A DNA stretch of 64,000 bases, from contig NW_023503608.1 of NCBI RefSeq assembly GCF_014529535.1, forward strand, positions 3,534,001 to 3,598,000. The letters are read 5' to 3'. The notes beneath the pieces were generated by a model, which was given only the letters and a program-made list of their open reading frames with translations, did not search any database and had not been told where the DNA came from. The position numbers and the translations under genes were made by a program. The DNA comes from Bradysia coprophila (Eukaryota; Arthropoda; Insecta; Diptera; Sciaridae). Shown here piece by piece: positions 1 through 13,060 of this stretch (position 1 is its first letter; the number at the start of each line of letters is the position of its first letter).

Positions 1-1596
1 AGGAATAGTGAATTAAGGGACAAGTATTAAATTTTCAACTAGCAAATCTACGGTGCAGCAACCTGAAATACATAAATTCTGCCTGCGACCATATCTTTTT
101 CGATTTAACTGCCAACTTCAGAAACAAGCACCGCCACTGAAGCATTTTCGATGGAACTGCCAACTGCAGAAACAATCAGTCAAACAGCAGTCACTCTGTC
201 ATTGGTATTTTTTAACGATGGAATTGAAAAGCTGTGCTTTAAACATAAGTTCGATGTAGATAAACACTAAGAATTGTGTAAGATCTGCAAGAAACTGTGA
301 ACAGAATTAAATACGAAATTGTAGCAATTGATGACATGAACTCGTTGGAGCGAAATAAGGAAATCTGCAATTACCATTTTCTCAACAACATGAATGTGTC
401 GGACAAGAATACTGCAGAAGAAACAGGTAAAATGTTGATAATTGCGCAATTGTTTTAACATACTCGGACAACTTTTGCTTTGTCTCATAAGAACGTCCTG
501 ATAGTCGAATGCGATCCCTATTTTCTGATAATTTTAATGTTTGCGGTATACCATAACCTCAATACTCATTTCACTGCTGACATTTACACGCACTTGTGAA
601 CTGTTCTTGTTCGGTCGTTTATTCACAGAAATATTTTATTTGGTTACTGACGAATGTTTCAGTATTTTATATAGTATAGAGTAGTGCTTCAAAGGGGATT
701 TTACTTTGAACAAATATTTACACCCGACGACATTTTAATCAAACCGTTCTGCCTTTCTCATTTGACTTTGTACAAAAACATTAAATGGCAATCGTAAATA
801 TCACCTGTAAATTACACATATTATAGGAAGAAAAAACAAGTCAGAATTCATGACTGATTGTTATGTTATTGGTAACAGACGACCTGACCGTTTCGAAAAG
901 GTTAAATCACTTGAAAGTTCAAATTGAAGCCCAAGTTTATAAATTTAATTTTTTCTTTCAAGATTTCGTCTTTCATAAAATAATAATTTCTCTGAATACT
1001 TGCATATTTACTGAACATGTAGAAGTGATCCGTATATTTCACCATACACAGAACACTGGAAATGATTTTTAAATTTATGAACGTTCTTTCACGACCTAAA
1101 CTATCGACTATACTAATTTTAGGAAGGAAAAATTAGTTCACTCGTTCAGCTTTTAATCGCTGACACTGCAAATACAGAGTGTAATGCACTTGGTTTCACT
1201 GTATGTTGTCGTGTTTGCCAAGTTTTTATGTATTGTTGAGCATGGTAGACAGTAGGGGAAATTTTTTAGCACAAAATTTTGATATTGGGAAATGGATCCT
1301 TCGTCACACAAATATCCAGGAAATGTTCAGACCGGGAACTTAGTTATAAGTTACTGGGAAATCGGAAAATTTTGATTCGGTTACCAGGAAGAAAACAATA
1401 TTTTCACAGCGTAGACGAGAAAATAGTCGTTTTCTGCCATCCGCTTGGGAAAACGTTGGAAATTGCAAATCGAAACAACACCCTCGATATGTAATTTCCA
1501 ACTATTCTTCCCTCGTTGAACAAACGGCTCAAATATTATTTTCTTGATCATCTTAGGTGGCGAAAAATGAAAATTTAAAAATTTTTGAGTAGCCGA
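1..1596. other. Intergenic stretch, no gene recognised
   Basis: Only short, low-complexity reading frames are present, with no splice-linked coding run, RNA gene or clear repeat structure that I can support. The composition is AT-rich and typical of the rest of the window's non-coding sequence. Confidence 0.5.
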
Positions 1597-2030
1597 CTTT
1601 TTACTATTTTTAAGAGGCACTGGTGTTTAACTAAAATTGTAGCCTACATTTGTGTGCCTCATATATCATTGATGATATGTTTCCATCAGAATCCTTTTAC
1701 AAAATTGTACGACCGCAATTCCGACCACGAATGTGTTAGATTCAACAAAAAAATTCAGTTGGTTGTAGTCGTTTGACCAGCTCTGAGAAAAGTGAGCAGT
1801 TTAACGAAATTTTTATAAACTGTTCACGTTTCTCAGAGCCGGTCAAACTGCTGCAGCCAAATGTATTTTCTGTTGAAAGCTACCACATTCGTGGTCGGAA
1901 TTGTGGTCGTACGTTTTTCAAAAAGGATTCTGATGGAAAGATATCATCAAAAATCCAGTATTTAAAAATCGCCCTAGTGTATGTTTATCAGCAAAGCACC
2001 GATGCCTCTTAAGATCACTAAAAATAGGTT
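1597..2030. repeat. Fold-back (long inverted-repeat) element, about 430 bp
   Basis: The sequence from about 1597-1735 is matched in reverse complement by about 1880-2030. Shared blocks include TTAAGAGGCA near both outer ends, GATGATATGTTTCCATCAGA against TCTGATGGAAAGATATCATC, and CGACCACGAATGTG against CACATTCGTGGTCG. The centre (about 1777-1845) also folds: CAGCTCTGAGAAA against TTTCTCAGAGC. There is no coding content. It looks like a MITE or foldback element. No target-site duplication was confirmed, so the outer limits are approximate. Confidence 0.7.
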
Positions 2031-2063
2031 TTTCATACCTAGGACCCGAAAAGGGTTCTCCGT

Positions 2064-2205
2064 CCAATATGAAAAATACTATTCGTACCGCGGACTAGAA
2101 GTCTTTTTCAGCGTATTCAATTCCAGACCTCGCCTTCGGCTCTGTCTGGAAACTTCTCACACGCTAAAAAAGACTTTCAGTCCTAGGTACGAAATGTACT
2201 ATTTC
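2064..2205. repeat. Second imperfect hairpin element next to the 1.6-2.0 kb fold-back
   Basis: The left arm (TTCGTACCGCGGACTAGAAG followed by TCTTTTTCAGCGT) is mirrored by the right arm (ACGCTAAAAAAGACT, then TCAGTCCTAGGTACGAA). The loop contains a small GC-rich palindrome (CGCCTTCGGC). It starts about 35 bp after the preceding fold-back element, so the two may be parts of one mosaic insertion. Confidence 0.6.
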
Positions 2206-2872
2206 GTTTTGAACCTTGAAATCATCAACTTATCCTTATTGGAGGTCTGCTGAGTCTACTCTAACATATAAAAAAGGAAAAAGTTGAAAAAGCAACCTTG
2301 TCGAGCTTTCGTGTGTTGGCAATTTTCGCCAATTTTCCACAATTTTTAATATGAAAAAGAAGTACCTTCGGGTCAAATTATTTGGAAACGTTTCTTTTGA
2401 TAAAAAATTCCAGGATTAAATTAAAATTATTTTGAGTTATCATCGCTGTTACAAAGCCTAAAAACTTGGCATATTTAAAATATGATATTTTTTACTAAGG
2501 CGCTTCTTCATCTCTTATTTAATACGAATGTTTACAGCCACTGACTAATTAACCTGAAATTGTGGGTACTATATTTTGCCAAAGATTCAGAAAGTCAAAG
2601 AAAGCTTTATATGGTTACATAGTTTATGCTTGTTACACGGCTGCTATACTACAGTCAAACAGATAGTAAAATAATTCGTCGTTATTATGTGAACTTCAAT
2701 ATGAATCGTCGGGCTTCCGGCTCACCATTAAAACTCGTGAGAATTACAGAATTTATTAGTTGTTTGATTGAAATGTGTAATCATAGAAAATACGCTAATA
2801 ACAACAACAGTAAAACAAATTATATTGTCCATTGGTACTACGCATGTTGTCCATTTCATAAAGTTGCCTCTG

Positions 2873-4422
2873 TTAGTTACCAGTACAGAAAAACGTCTCA
2901 CAATCTGCTTCGACAAAACGTTGCAACCGATCGACAATAACACTCAATTTGCATACGTAAGTTTGTTGATCACATCCAGGGATCAAGATCGGCTTCTCAT
3001 TCAATAAGAAAACTAAGTCGTGGTCACCATCATCGCAGCTGAAATGGTTCATATGTGTAACAGTTACGATCATTCACAGTTCACTTCAAATTCTTACTCA
3101 AAACGAACAACCGCCAAATTTGATGCATGAACTGCAATCAGACTGGTTGCCCATTGTCTCGATGTTTGGTGAGCATAATTGTGTTGATGAGGCGGCCATG
3201 CATCTCTAAATGCACCTAGTGCAACCAACATCCCTTGAATTTCTTGTGTGTAGGTAATAAAAATTCGTGCCAATTGATCAGTGGCATCATCAGATTGCAT
3301 TAGTGTTAACATGTCTTGCAGCAGGCCGCAATTCAGATTTTCAAGCAAACGTTGATTTCTTACACCATATCCGCTAGAGTAGAAGGAACCCAAATCTTCG
3401 AAAAATTCCAGTAACAACTGATGTGTGACTGAAAATGGAGCACACCATGTAGCATTATCGCCTGTTGGAGAATCAGAAAATTCAAATGTTGACGCCGTTT
3501 CGTATCGACACCAATCCCACATAAGTAAAACAGTTTCAACGCTCAATTGATTCGGGCCATGAAATCCGAGCTTCCTGTTGACTTGTTCCATCATTTCTTC
3601 GAATTCCGGTCCCACTCGGAAAGCTTCTCTTTCAGCTAGATATGAAACTTGCTCACTGAATTCCGGACAGAAGTCGAACGGTCTCAAAAACCAATCGTTT
3701 TCCGGTACCTCCTCGTAAACAACATTCTGAGATGCTTCGCCAAAGAGACCAGTGGCAAAGGCACGAATGGATGTATTGGTGCGTTCGGTTTCAGTGTGTC
3801 GGAAATGGAAACGACTTCGACTATATTCCTTTGTCAAAATATCTGGGAAACTTTCCTGATAACGTCTGGCAATTCTCTGCATAGCTTCTACACCTGCTGC
3901 TGTGGCCAAACTAGCATTCTCTATGTTGAAGTTTGATGGTCGTGTCCAATCACGTATAGCTTCAAAATCATGTCTACATAAGGATGTCCTACCAGCATCG
4001 TAGTTACGAGCGATATCGCCTTGAATCTAGATTATGACGCCCTATTATTGAATTTATTTATTAAAACTGAATAAGATTTACTGATGATTCTGCAAAATCA
4101 ATCATATTTTGGAGCAAAGCAGGGTGTGGAAATCGTCCTCCGTATCTGCCTAGATACCAAAATCTTCCAGGCGAACAGCCTAGAAAGATGTGCTTTGAAA
4201 AGTACTGGCACTGCACGCTTAGAAAATCTCACTTGACACTGTTGAATCCACCCCGGTGTAATTAAAACGCCTTATCGCTTCGTAGGACGACATGGTCGAA
4301 TGCATTTTCGGCGTTGAACGGATCGGATCGGTAGTGTAACAGAAAAATGGATTATGCATTGATACACCACCATCTGCCACCATAGCAAACATCAAAATTC
4401 CGAGGCCCACAAACCATTCCAT
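2873..4422 (-). CDS. Multiple inositol polyphosphate phosphatase-like protein (histidine phosphatase fold), catalytic residues substituted
   Basis: Four-exon model on the minus strand: 4422-4233, 4179-4082, 4026-3098 and 3038-2873. It encodes 460 aa, and the introns are 53-59 bp with GT-AG ends. Residues 1 to about 20 form a signal peptide, which fits an ER-lumen or secreted protein. The family is recognised from the block around residues 65-81, WCRYE, and the end block NYAHQTSRQW...ASNLAVVRFDCDDGDHDLVFLLNEK. MINPP enzymes remove phosphates from InsP6/InsP5 and 2,3-BPG using a phospho-histidine in RHGxRxP and a general acid in HAE. Here the first motif reads RYGGRFP (residues 75-81) and the HAE position reads YTQ (about 355-357) in an ungapped alignment to the family. 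Loss of phosphatase activity is therefore inferred, while the fold and binding arginines look intact. An AATAAA lies near 2757-2752 on the minus strand. Confidence 0.85.
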
Positions 4423-5676
4423 CGTTCACTATGCACACTTACTGACTGATCTATTTTTAAGCAAATTGAGGGATTTTTATATATCAGATCTTATCATTGG
4501 AAATATTTTATCAACAAGAACAATACTGAAAGGCTTAACAATAACTGTTCTACGATACGAAAATAGTAACGACTGAGTTAACAAATTGACTTTGACTTTT
4601 TTTTGAAATTCGGGATTATTATACGAAACGGATTATGCATAAGACCAAAGCACCTAGCATAGTAGTAGAAAAACGATAGTATTAAGTCACGGCAAATGAT
4701 ATTTATTGATAGGCTACAATATTCAACATTAAGGTAAATGAGCACACCATATTCAACCCCCAAAATTTAAAAAAATGTGCAGCCCATGTACAATGTCCGA
4801 TATTCTAATAGTATTATTCGAAGAAAGACAAAATGTAGAGAACTACGACACATGGCGTAAGAATATTGGGGTGTTCGTATTGATTATTACTAGTTAACAA
4901 TTCACCTCACGAAATGTTCGTAAATTGGCATCGGAATAGAAGTTCATCACACCGAACATTGAACGGACATTAATGTATACCTCTACGCATTAAATATTGA
5001 GCACGAGCGGCAGTTTCCATATTTTTGCATTATTTTACGTTATTTAGCTTTAACATTACTGTATCGGTCTGATAGATTGGATAGTCGCCTGTTATGAACA
5101 ATGTACAGCACAACAAAAGAAATACAAGATTTGGGATCTAAAACCAATTTTCTTACAAATTTCGAGGAGGTGAACCAAAAGATTATGTTTCTCACATGCC
5201 TAACATACACTTTAAGAGATTTTGCGATTTTCTCGAAAAAGAAGTTCAACCTCCAGATATCAGTTTTAAAGACACAATGACAGAATTTTAAAAAAAGCCA
5301 ACCGAACTATGCAGACACAACAATGTATACTTTGGTACTCGAAAAAGTTATCTTTTTTCAGTAAACGTATAGGTCTTGTAAGCCTACGGCCTACGGCGGT
5401 CATTCACTTGCCACAATGACTGAATCAGATATGAAATTTTAATAGATCGAACTAGGCCTTAAAGCCCAGCTGAGGTCAGGAAATTTTGATAAAGAACCTG
5501 ATCTAACAATTAAGTGATTACACTACACTGGTCAATCTGATCTGACTTGTTCTAGGCTTCTATTTGACATCTCCTTTTCCTTTTTCAGATCGATGTTAGG
5601 CCAAGAACCAGGACTTTTTCTATTTGTTTCTGTTTGCGTAAGGATTTTGATAGATTTCCAACATTGAAGTGAATTT
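4423..5676. other. Intergenic region upstream of the MINPP-like gene
   Basis: Only short AT-rich frames are present and none joins to a neighbour by splice signals. The stretch holds the upstream region of the minus-strand MINPP-like gene. No repeat structure was identified. Confidence 0.5.
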
Positions 5677-5744
5677 GAATTACCTAATTTACCGATGAAG
5701 TTGTCAGCAAATTATGTAATTTCATCGGCAAATCAGGTAAATTC
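5677..5744. repeat. Short hairpin repeat
   Basis: An imperfect inverted repeat: GAATTACCTAATTTACCGAT on the left is mirrored by ATCGGCAAATCAGGTAAATTC on the right, with a loop of about 20 bp. It is probably a small MITE remnant. Confidence 0.5.
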
Positions 5745-5853
5745 GGTTGTTCACGCATGAATTTACCAACTAAAACAATTCACTTTATATAACTGATCGG
5801 AATTCGGTATGAAAATGTTCAGTTCACGTTGCCGGTTATTGTGAGTTGTCAAT

Positions 5854-5950
5854 TTTAGGCACGCCGGAAAGTGCTATGAGAGTCGAGGCATACTTCCAAA
5901 TAAATTTCTAAAAATCAAAAGTCAAATTAGCACTTTCCGGCGTGCCTAAA
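5854..5950. repeat. 97-bp element with perfect 22-bp terminal inverted repeats
   Basis: The left arm TTTAGGCACGCCGGAAAGTG (5854-5875 with the next two bases) and the right arm (5929-5950) are exact reverse complements around a 53-bp spacer. GC-rich arms in AT-rich surroundings argue for a MITE rather than chance. It lies about 185 bp upstream of the coiled-coil gene's first recognised coding exon, inside its probable 5' intron or promoter. Confidence 0.65.
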
Positions 5951-6134
5951 GTGCCTGCTCAAACATTATCCCTACGTGTTAAGAAACTGTCAGACCTGAT
6001 TCTTACTTAATGAAGACCTTTTCAATTAAAGTTTTTAAAGTGACGCAACTCAATTATCTTAAACGTATTTAATCATTACAGGAACTGTGTGGGATGCACC
6101 TTTGTCAGCTGTATCAACTTCACAGAACTTCGCA

Positions 6135-9100
6135 ATGGCTTTGGAAGTAGATGAAGAGACGTCTCAACCAAATCAACCTGAATCTCTAATCAATCAGCCG
6201 GAACCAGTTGAAAAACGCACTGAAACGGTGGACATTTCGGAATATAGAAACCAGTTAATGGAACTTTTGAACCGAAAGGATAAAACAATTGAAAACTTGG
6301 CATTCGAGCTGCAAAACATGGAAACCAGACTACAGACAGCTGTAAACCTCAAATTGGATGCTCTTGCTCGCTTAGACAAAATCGAAGGCAAAGAACAGAA
6401 ACTTTTGTTTAAAGAAAAAGAAATGAAACTGGAGGTGGAGCGTCTTAACACCACAATTGAAAGTCTGAAGGAAGATTTGGACAAAAATGTAGCTGAATTG
6501 ACGGCTACCCGAAAAGATGAGATTTCGATTTCTACTCAATTCAAAATTGAAATGAAAGAATTGTCGGAAAAACTGAGAATTGCAAATTTGAGCATTGACG
6601 AACTAAGCGAAACAAATGAAACTTTGAAAGCAAAAAACGACCATTTCGAACGCAAACTACGAGAGCAATGTGATGCGTCTGCCAAATTGATGAAGTCTTA
6701 CCAGAACGAATTGAAAAGTAAAGATGGTGAAATTCAGACGCATAAAGAAAAACAGTTCTATTATGAAGCACAAATTGAGGAATTGACCAATGGATTCCAT
6801 GAATTGCATAGCATTTATTTTGAAGATCTCAATGAATATGAAATACTTGGAACTAGGTAGGTCGGCTCCTGAATATCAAAAATTCACACGGTGAAATAAT
6901 TTTCACTTTACAGACTCCAGCAATGCGAACTGGATCACCAGACTGAATTGAACGCAATGGATGAATTAATAACAAACATGAAACAGGAGCTGAAAGATGC
7001 AAATTGTTTGTTGAAAGAATTCATGAACAGTAATTGTGACAAGAACAATTTAGGAGATATAGCTGATGATGCTAACGATCTTCCAACTGTTGCTGATCAT
7101 CCGAAGACGTTAACGGAACTTTACTCACAATGGCGAAGCAATGTGAAGCAGCTGCAGAGTAAAGAGGAAGAGTGCAAAATGTTGGAGATGGAGGTGAAAC
7201 GAGTAATTGAGAAAGTGAAAGAAAATGCCATCCATTTCGACGAACAACAAAAAGAATTGGAAAAGCTCAAAGCCGATAATCACAAACACATCGAAGAGAG
7301 AAATTGTTTCCTCGTGGAAAAAATGGTCAGCCAGGAAGAAACAGAAGGCTGTCGTCTGCAATGTGAGCTGTTAAAAAACGAGAATGCTAAATTGAAATAC
7401 TTTGGCCTAGAGTATTTAACGAAATTATTTTCCAACGATGAACCGAATAAAACACCGAAGTCGCCGGCTGTTCACGTTGCCGGTAGACCAACGAATATCG
7501 TTGAATTGAAACAACAGAACGAGAAACTACTGGCTATAATCAACAGTTTGATGGAACAGCTTCATGGAGGAAACAATGAGTTGAACACGGTTGTCGATGC
7601 GTTAGCTACCTCGTCAGCTTCTACTAGTTTGTGTGATAAAAGTGTAGAGGTCTCCGAGGATGATCTGCCCATGGCCAATAGTTCTATGCACTGTCAGTGT
7701 GGCAGTGGCAATGCAGACCCAAAATCACAGGCAGACAATCTACTAATAATTGAAGACTTGAAACAGGACAACTTCAAACTGCAAAATGCCAAGCGGGAAC
7801 TGAGTGCAGAAAAGAATTTGCTGCTGGCCGAGCAAAGTTTATTCGACGTCCGCTATAATTTCCTCCAAAGCAAAATTGATTCACAGGATAAAGAGAAAAA
7901 GAAGTACGTGAACATCATCGAAGAAAATGGTCACGCCTATAAGAATTTGAGAGAAGAAAACGCGAACCTGTCAATGCAACTGTCCACCGTTAAGGATCGA
8001 CTGGTTTTCGTAGAGAGCCAACATCGTACATTGGGTCACATAAAAAATGCTCTTGTGGTAGAAGTTGAAGCTGTAAAGCAAGAACGTGCCCTACTAAAGG
8101 TTGCAAACAAAACGCTTGTACACCATCTCGAGTCTATGAAAAAATCGTTGGGTCGTACAAAACTCGAACTCCAGATGCGACGGTCAGATAGCACCGAATG
8201 CCGGGTAATGATTCAGAGATGGAGCGCTGCCAAAGCAGAGGATCAAAGTCATTGCAATATGAGTAAAATTTCGATGGACGAAGCTGTACAGACGGACTTT
8301 AAAAGTGAAAGCCATCGTGGACGCGACGCTGATATTTGCAACGAAGCGATGAGTCATCTTCCAGACCCAAACAAAAAAAATTATTCGCATCCACTGCAGT
8401 TGACAAGCTTAGAGCCCGGAAACACGATTGCTGAGTCCTCTTCTCAAAGCAATCCATCAGACAGATCAAGTCTCCGTAAACGAAAATCGAAAACCGCCGC
8501 TGAAGACACCATCTCATCGTCCAAGAAAAGTCAACCGAAAAAGGCGCGGGTGTCATTCGTTGAAACTGTTGACTTATCAGAAGAAAGCGATGAAGAGACT
8601 ACCATAGATGTTGGTGGTGTCGAAAAGGACTTCGATCTGCCAAACATAAAATTGCAATATGAAGCGAGAACACGAAAACAGGCCAAGTTCATACGGGATG
8701 CGTTCACCTGGTAAGTTGCTTCACTTCCGGTAAAACAATTGGCGAAACACTTACAGTAACATTCCGTCTCAACAGCCCAAATCCAGAGAGCAACCTTAAG
8801 CCAGCCCAAAAGGTAAATTATTCTGCCACCAATAAGAACACGTATAGTGCTCGCGATCATCTTGCATCCTCCACTGTCCTTGATGGATTCAACTAACTGA
8901 CAATTCCAAATTGACAGTAAATTTACCTCACTTCTAGGTCTCTAACCCGAAGAATACACGTTGTTCTGGCCGAAGTCAATCATCTGGCAATGTACGGGCT
9001 TCTGTAAATGTTAGAAGTTCGAGACGCAGTCGATCCACTAATTCAAAAGTTCAGAAATCAAACGTTGATCAACAGGAATCCAAAGATACCTGCGTTGTGG

Positions 9101-10094
9101 TTGCAGATTGTAAGGTAAATTCTTTATCGAAATATGTTATCGCTTCACACATGACATGTCCATTAGTTGAGGGATAAATTACTCTTGGGATGAAATGGGA
9201 TTATTTTGAAACTTTTAGTTGTTTCATTCATATCATATTGACACACACCCACGCACAATGTATCGGCAGCAGTAGTCCGTTATATAATCGTGTAATAGGT
9301 CGACAGACCTATGCCTCGAAAGATGTGGCTCCTCGACAGGTTCTTTGAAACTGACGAAGCCTTCAAAAGTAACGAAACTGCAGCAGAGTCACATCTTCTC
9401 GAGAACCGCGATTCTTTTAAGTGATTTACGTTCTCAAGAATTAGTGATCTCAGTTTTTCGCGAATATGTCGTGGCTCCACTTACCCAATATTTTTTTCAT
9501 ATTTTTTAGGTTGAAAAACCGAATCGTCAGAGTAGTTCTAAACGAAGTCGGTCCCACAGCAACGTTCGATCTAATGCAAGAAATGGAATATCAGCCCGTA
9601 GTCGATCGACTATTTCAACCACTGATCATCAGCCACCAAACGCTCGACATCAGCAGTCAGACGTTCATCGCCAACACCAAATCGACAGTGATTGCTACAT
9701 TGTACAGTCGACAACGAATGATTTTAATCCGACTGGTGACGGTTCGAATCGTAGTTGGATTAATGCTCGAAGATCTCATCGTCTTATAAGTCGGTTCATT
9801 CGTCTTACAAGAGCTGATCAGCAGAAATCAAATGTTGATCGTCAAAGGCCAACAGATGGTAATATTTTACAGCCGAAAACGAATCATCGTCAATCAAACG
9901 CTGGTCATCAGAAGTCAAACATTGATCGTCAACGGTCAACCGATGGTCAACCGAAGTCAAACATCGATCGTCAACAGTCAACCGATGGTCATGTTAATAT
10001 TTTACAGTCGACACTGAATGTCATTGATAATGAAGAAGAATTTTGTCCGACTGATAATCGAAGATCTCGACGCCTTATACATCGCCAGAGCTAA
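6135..10094 (+). CDS. Large coiled-coil protein, TPR/Megator-like N-terminal region
   Basis: Five-exon model: 6135-6856, 6914-8710, 8776-8812, 8938-9114, 9510-10094, encoding 1105 aa. The exon begins after a splice acceptor at 6080, so a 5' UTR exon is likely; the ATG at 6135 is the first in frame. Residues about 30-240 and 245-700 are heptad-rich coiled coil. Several stretches resemble nucleoporin TPR/Megator, for example the TLTELY block (about residue 300) and the NIVELKQQNEKLL block (about residue 425). TPR lines the nuclear-pore basket and runs to over 2000 aa; this protein stops the coiled coil early and ends in a basic Arg/Ser/Gln-rich tail. The tail carries KKARVSF (an RVxF-type PP1-docking motif) and three to four short repeats of the type QKSNIDRQxSTDG. 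It may be a shortened TPR paralogue; the homology call is tentative, the gene model is firm. Confidence 0.75.
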
Positions 10095-10862
10095 TTGTCA
10101 CTTTAATGATACATTTATTGTACATCAGGACAATGAGGTAATCGGATGAACATAATTTTTTGTTTAAGAATTTTTCAGAAATTGTTTACTTTAACGCGAT
10201 TTTCTTTTATTTACGGCATTGAAGCCGGTCAATTTAATGAAGAGATATTCACATTTGATATTTGAATATAATACACATTTTGTATGTGGAAATTACTTGA
10301 ATTAAACCATTTAAAACGACGAATGTCGCTAATCTTTCGATTTTCGTCAAATAAATTCCATCCTGACTTTTTCCAGATTTTACGACCCCTTCTCCCCTTG
10401 TCCGCACACTCAGCTCAATTTGGCTAGCAGGTCCACACTTTCGTCAAAAAATTGCACACTTGTATACTGGGCATGTTACGTCTCGCTATACGCACCCAAA
10501 CAGTAGTCTGAATGTCAAAACGAATCGAATAAACATGGAACAATGTATCTCTTTCGTCGTAGCCCCATTTCAAAGAGGACGGGATTTATGAATGGTTCGA
10601 AAAAATTTGATAATGAACTGTATGACCTATTTTTGGAGCTAGGGTTCTCAAAAGTTTCTTCCCACACCATTGCGTACAATACAAGTGTTTCAAAGTGATG
10701 AGTACAATCGGGAAAGATTTTCTTAAGATCTTGCTTAGGTATTCCCCAACATATAACGATCCTCTACTTTTGGTTACCTTGATATGATAAAGTAGTCCAC
10801 TAGTTCTCCAACTCATAATCGCTTCACTCGTGCTCAAATTGTCTCATGACACAGCTGTGGTT
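10095..10862. other. 3' flank of the coiled-coil gene
   Basis: No gene was recognised. AATAAA at about 10350 is a plausible polyadenylation signal for the coiled-coil gene. The remainder is unique-looking AT-rich DNA up to the start of long repeat copy A. Confidence 0.5.
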
Positions 10863-12983
10863 CATGGGTCAAAAACCTGACATAGCACCGTAGCATTGCT
10901 AGTAGAACACTTCACGAAGACACCGTTTCTGTCTAAGATTTTGAAAATATTTTTTTAGTATTTTAGACTTCATATAAGTAGAATTTGAACACAGCATTTC
11001 GGTGTTTCGGTAAATGCAGACACATTCATCGTATGCATGTTCAACGATCGTAAATGTTTCTGTGGATTCCTTGGAATTCAGCAAGAGAAAACTAGTTTCT
11101 CAAAAAGAAGATTTGGCTAAATTCCATTTAATGGCGATCAACGACTACAGACTACAGATAGAGGTACTTTACCCAGATAATATGAAAGAACGGCATTATT
11201 GTTCAATTCATGTTAAATTGGTTCCAGGTATGGTATAAGAACCAATTTAACAAAAAAAAAAGATTTCCGTGTACCCCGATAATATGAGAGAGCGGCATTA
11301 TTGTTCAATGCCTGTCCATTTTTCAAACAAAAAAAAAGATTTTGAAAATCACTCAGGTAAAATGTCTACCCTCAGGTAAAAAGAGTCTTTTCTGTTTACG
11401 ATACCTGCGCAGATGCGGAAATTATTTCATTTTCAGGGAGGAGGGAGAAATTGTTTGAATAAGGGTGCTGGAAATCATTGATTTTTCAGAGTGTTATTGG
11501 CAGCGAAACAATTCGAACGTATTTTTGCTGGCTGGAAAGCAACCTCTGATGGCTGGCTTTATTCAGCCAACCATTAGATTGAATTCTTCATTAAATCGGT
11601 AAGAGTAATAGAATGTAGTGAAATTTCTGCCTCTCTGCGATATATATTGTCATTGGTTACCATATCCCATTCAGTTGTACATCGTTCAGATGAAAGAAAT
11701 ATGAAACTACGCAATAATTCATAATCACATAGAATTGAGTTTAGATTGAAAATTGGGAAAATAGAAACTTCACAATACCACAAATTTGAACCATTGATGA
11801 AGTAAGACCTCTCGCATGTAACTAACCAAAGACGAGGTGAAAATTTTCGGGAAAAAACTTCTCTGATTTTTTGTGTGTACTGGGTGATTATCGTGAAACA
11901 CAATATTCAATATCAATTGATAGACTGAAGGAAAATGAATTGAAATTGTTCCAGAGAATCATTACTTTGCAGTTTATTGTACAAGTCAAGCCAATTTTTT
12001 TATTTCTTCCGTTTGAATTTGATACGAATTCTACTTCATGTTGTATCGCCCCATATGCATATCTTGCTATATAATGTAGAGAGTGTAGAAAGTGTAGTTA
12101 TTATATCGACCTTGTTTTCAATAACAGATGAATGGATAACGGAGATGAGAATTTTTGATTTTTCAGAATACTACAAAAGAACACCGCCACAGTTCGCTTG
12201 GAAAAGATCTAATTCAGAGTTATTAACAGACCAGTTGCACTCTCAATAGGTAAACGGAAGATTACTTTTTTCTTATTTTTCATTTGATTTTGTGGAGAAA
12301 ATACCCTGTAATGTATTCGAAGCACTGTTAAGTTTGTAAACATTCAATAATCGATTTGCCGAAAGTATACAGTTTTCAGACCTGACACCAAATGAACATT
12401 CAAACAATTAATTTTGTTTCTTTTTTATATCAATATTCTTCAGTCAAACGGCTGTCTGGTGTCTGCAAATCAATATTCAAAAATGTTTTGTCAATCGATG
12501 CTATGAAATCGTTCTTGAATTTCTTTAGTTCGCTCCAAGTTTTGTTTATCTTAGTTTCTTACCCTAGATGCCCTAGATGAAGGTCCAATTTTTTTTTTTA
12601 AATCAATGTTTGTTTGCACTACAATGTCTGTAACTTGTGTTTCGTTTCAGAAATAAATAAAAAATGGAAAAAATAAAAAAAATTGTCTACGCGTTCCGGT
12701 GGATTCGAAATTGCGCTCAGATTTGTTATTCTATTAGATGAAATGAGAAGAAGAGAGGACAGATAGTATCAAATTGAAACTTACGACATCTTCGACTTAA
12801 CCTAATGTGCACGATAACAAGTGAGACTGTTTGTGTAAATTATTGTGCGTACACAGCAGCATTTTTCGCAATTTGTAGAACCCAACTAAGAACCCCTTGT
12901 GTACAATCGTACAGCATTATTTAACGTTAACCCACCACAAAGCCCTCGACAATTTCCCCAGCGCTCAAGTCTCATCTGTTGCC

Positions 12984-13060
12984 CCAGATGAGATTCGAAC
13001 CTTGGTACCTCTGCGCATGAGGCAAGCAGTTTGCCAGTGCGCCAAAGAGAGAGGTGCTTC
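12984..13060 (-). repeat. tRNA-like sequence 2 (copy A), Met-CAT-like
   Basis: Read on the minus strand, it shows an A-box-like TGGCGCACTGGCAAACTG, an anticodon stem-loop TTGC-CTCATGC-GCAG with anticodon CAT and the conserved T33, and a B box GGTTCGAATCT. The T-arm stem does not pair, so it is not a functional tRNA gene. It is followed by a TCTCATCTG/CAGATGAGA hairpin. The core of about 65 nt appears unchanged in copy B (43721-43797). Confidence 0.6.

Noticed and set aside
11574-11903. 109-aa frame in long repeat copy A, partly retained in copy B
   Set aside because: It is similar in B only because the DNA is duplicated; the frame is not kept over its full length and nothing matches a known family.
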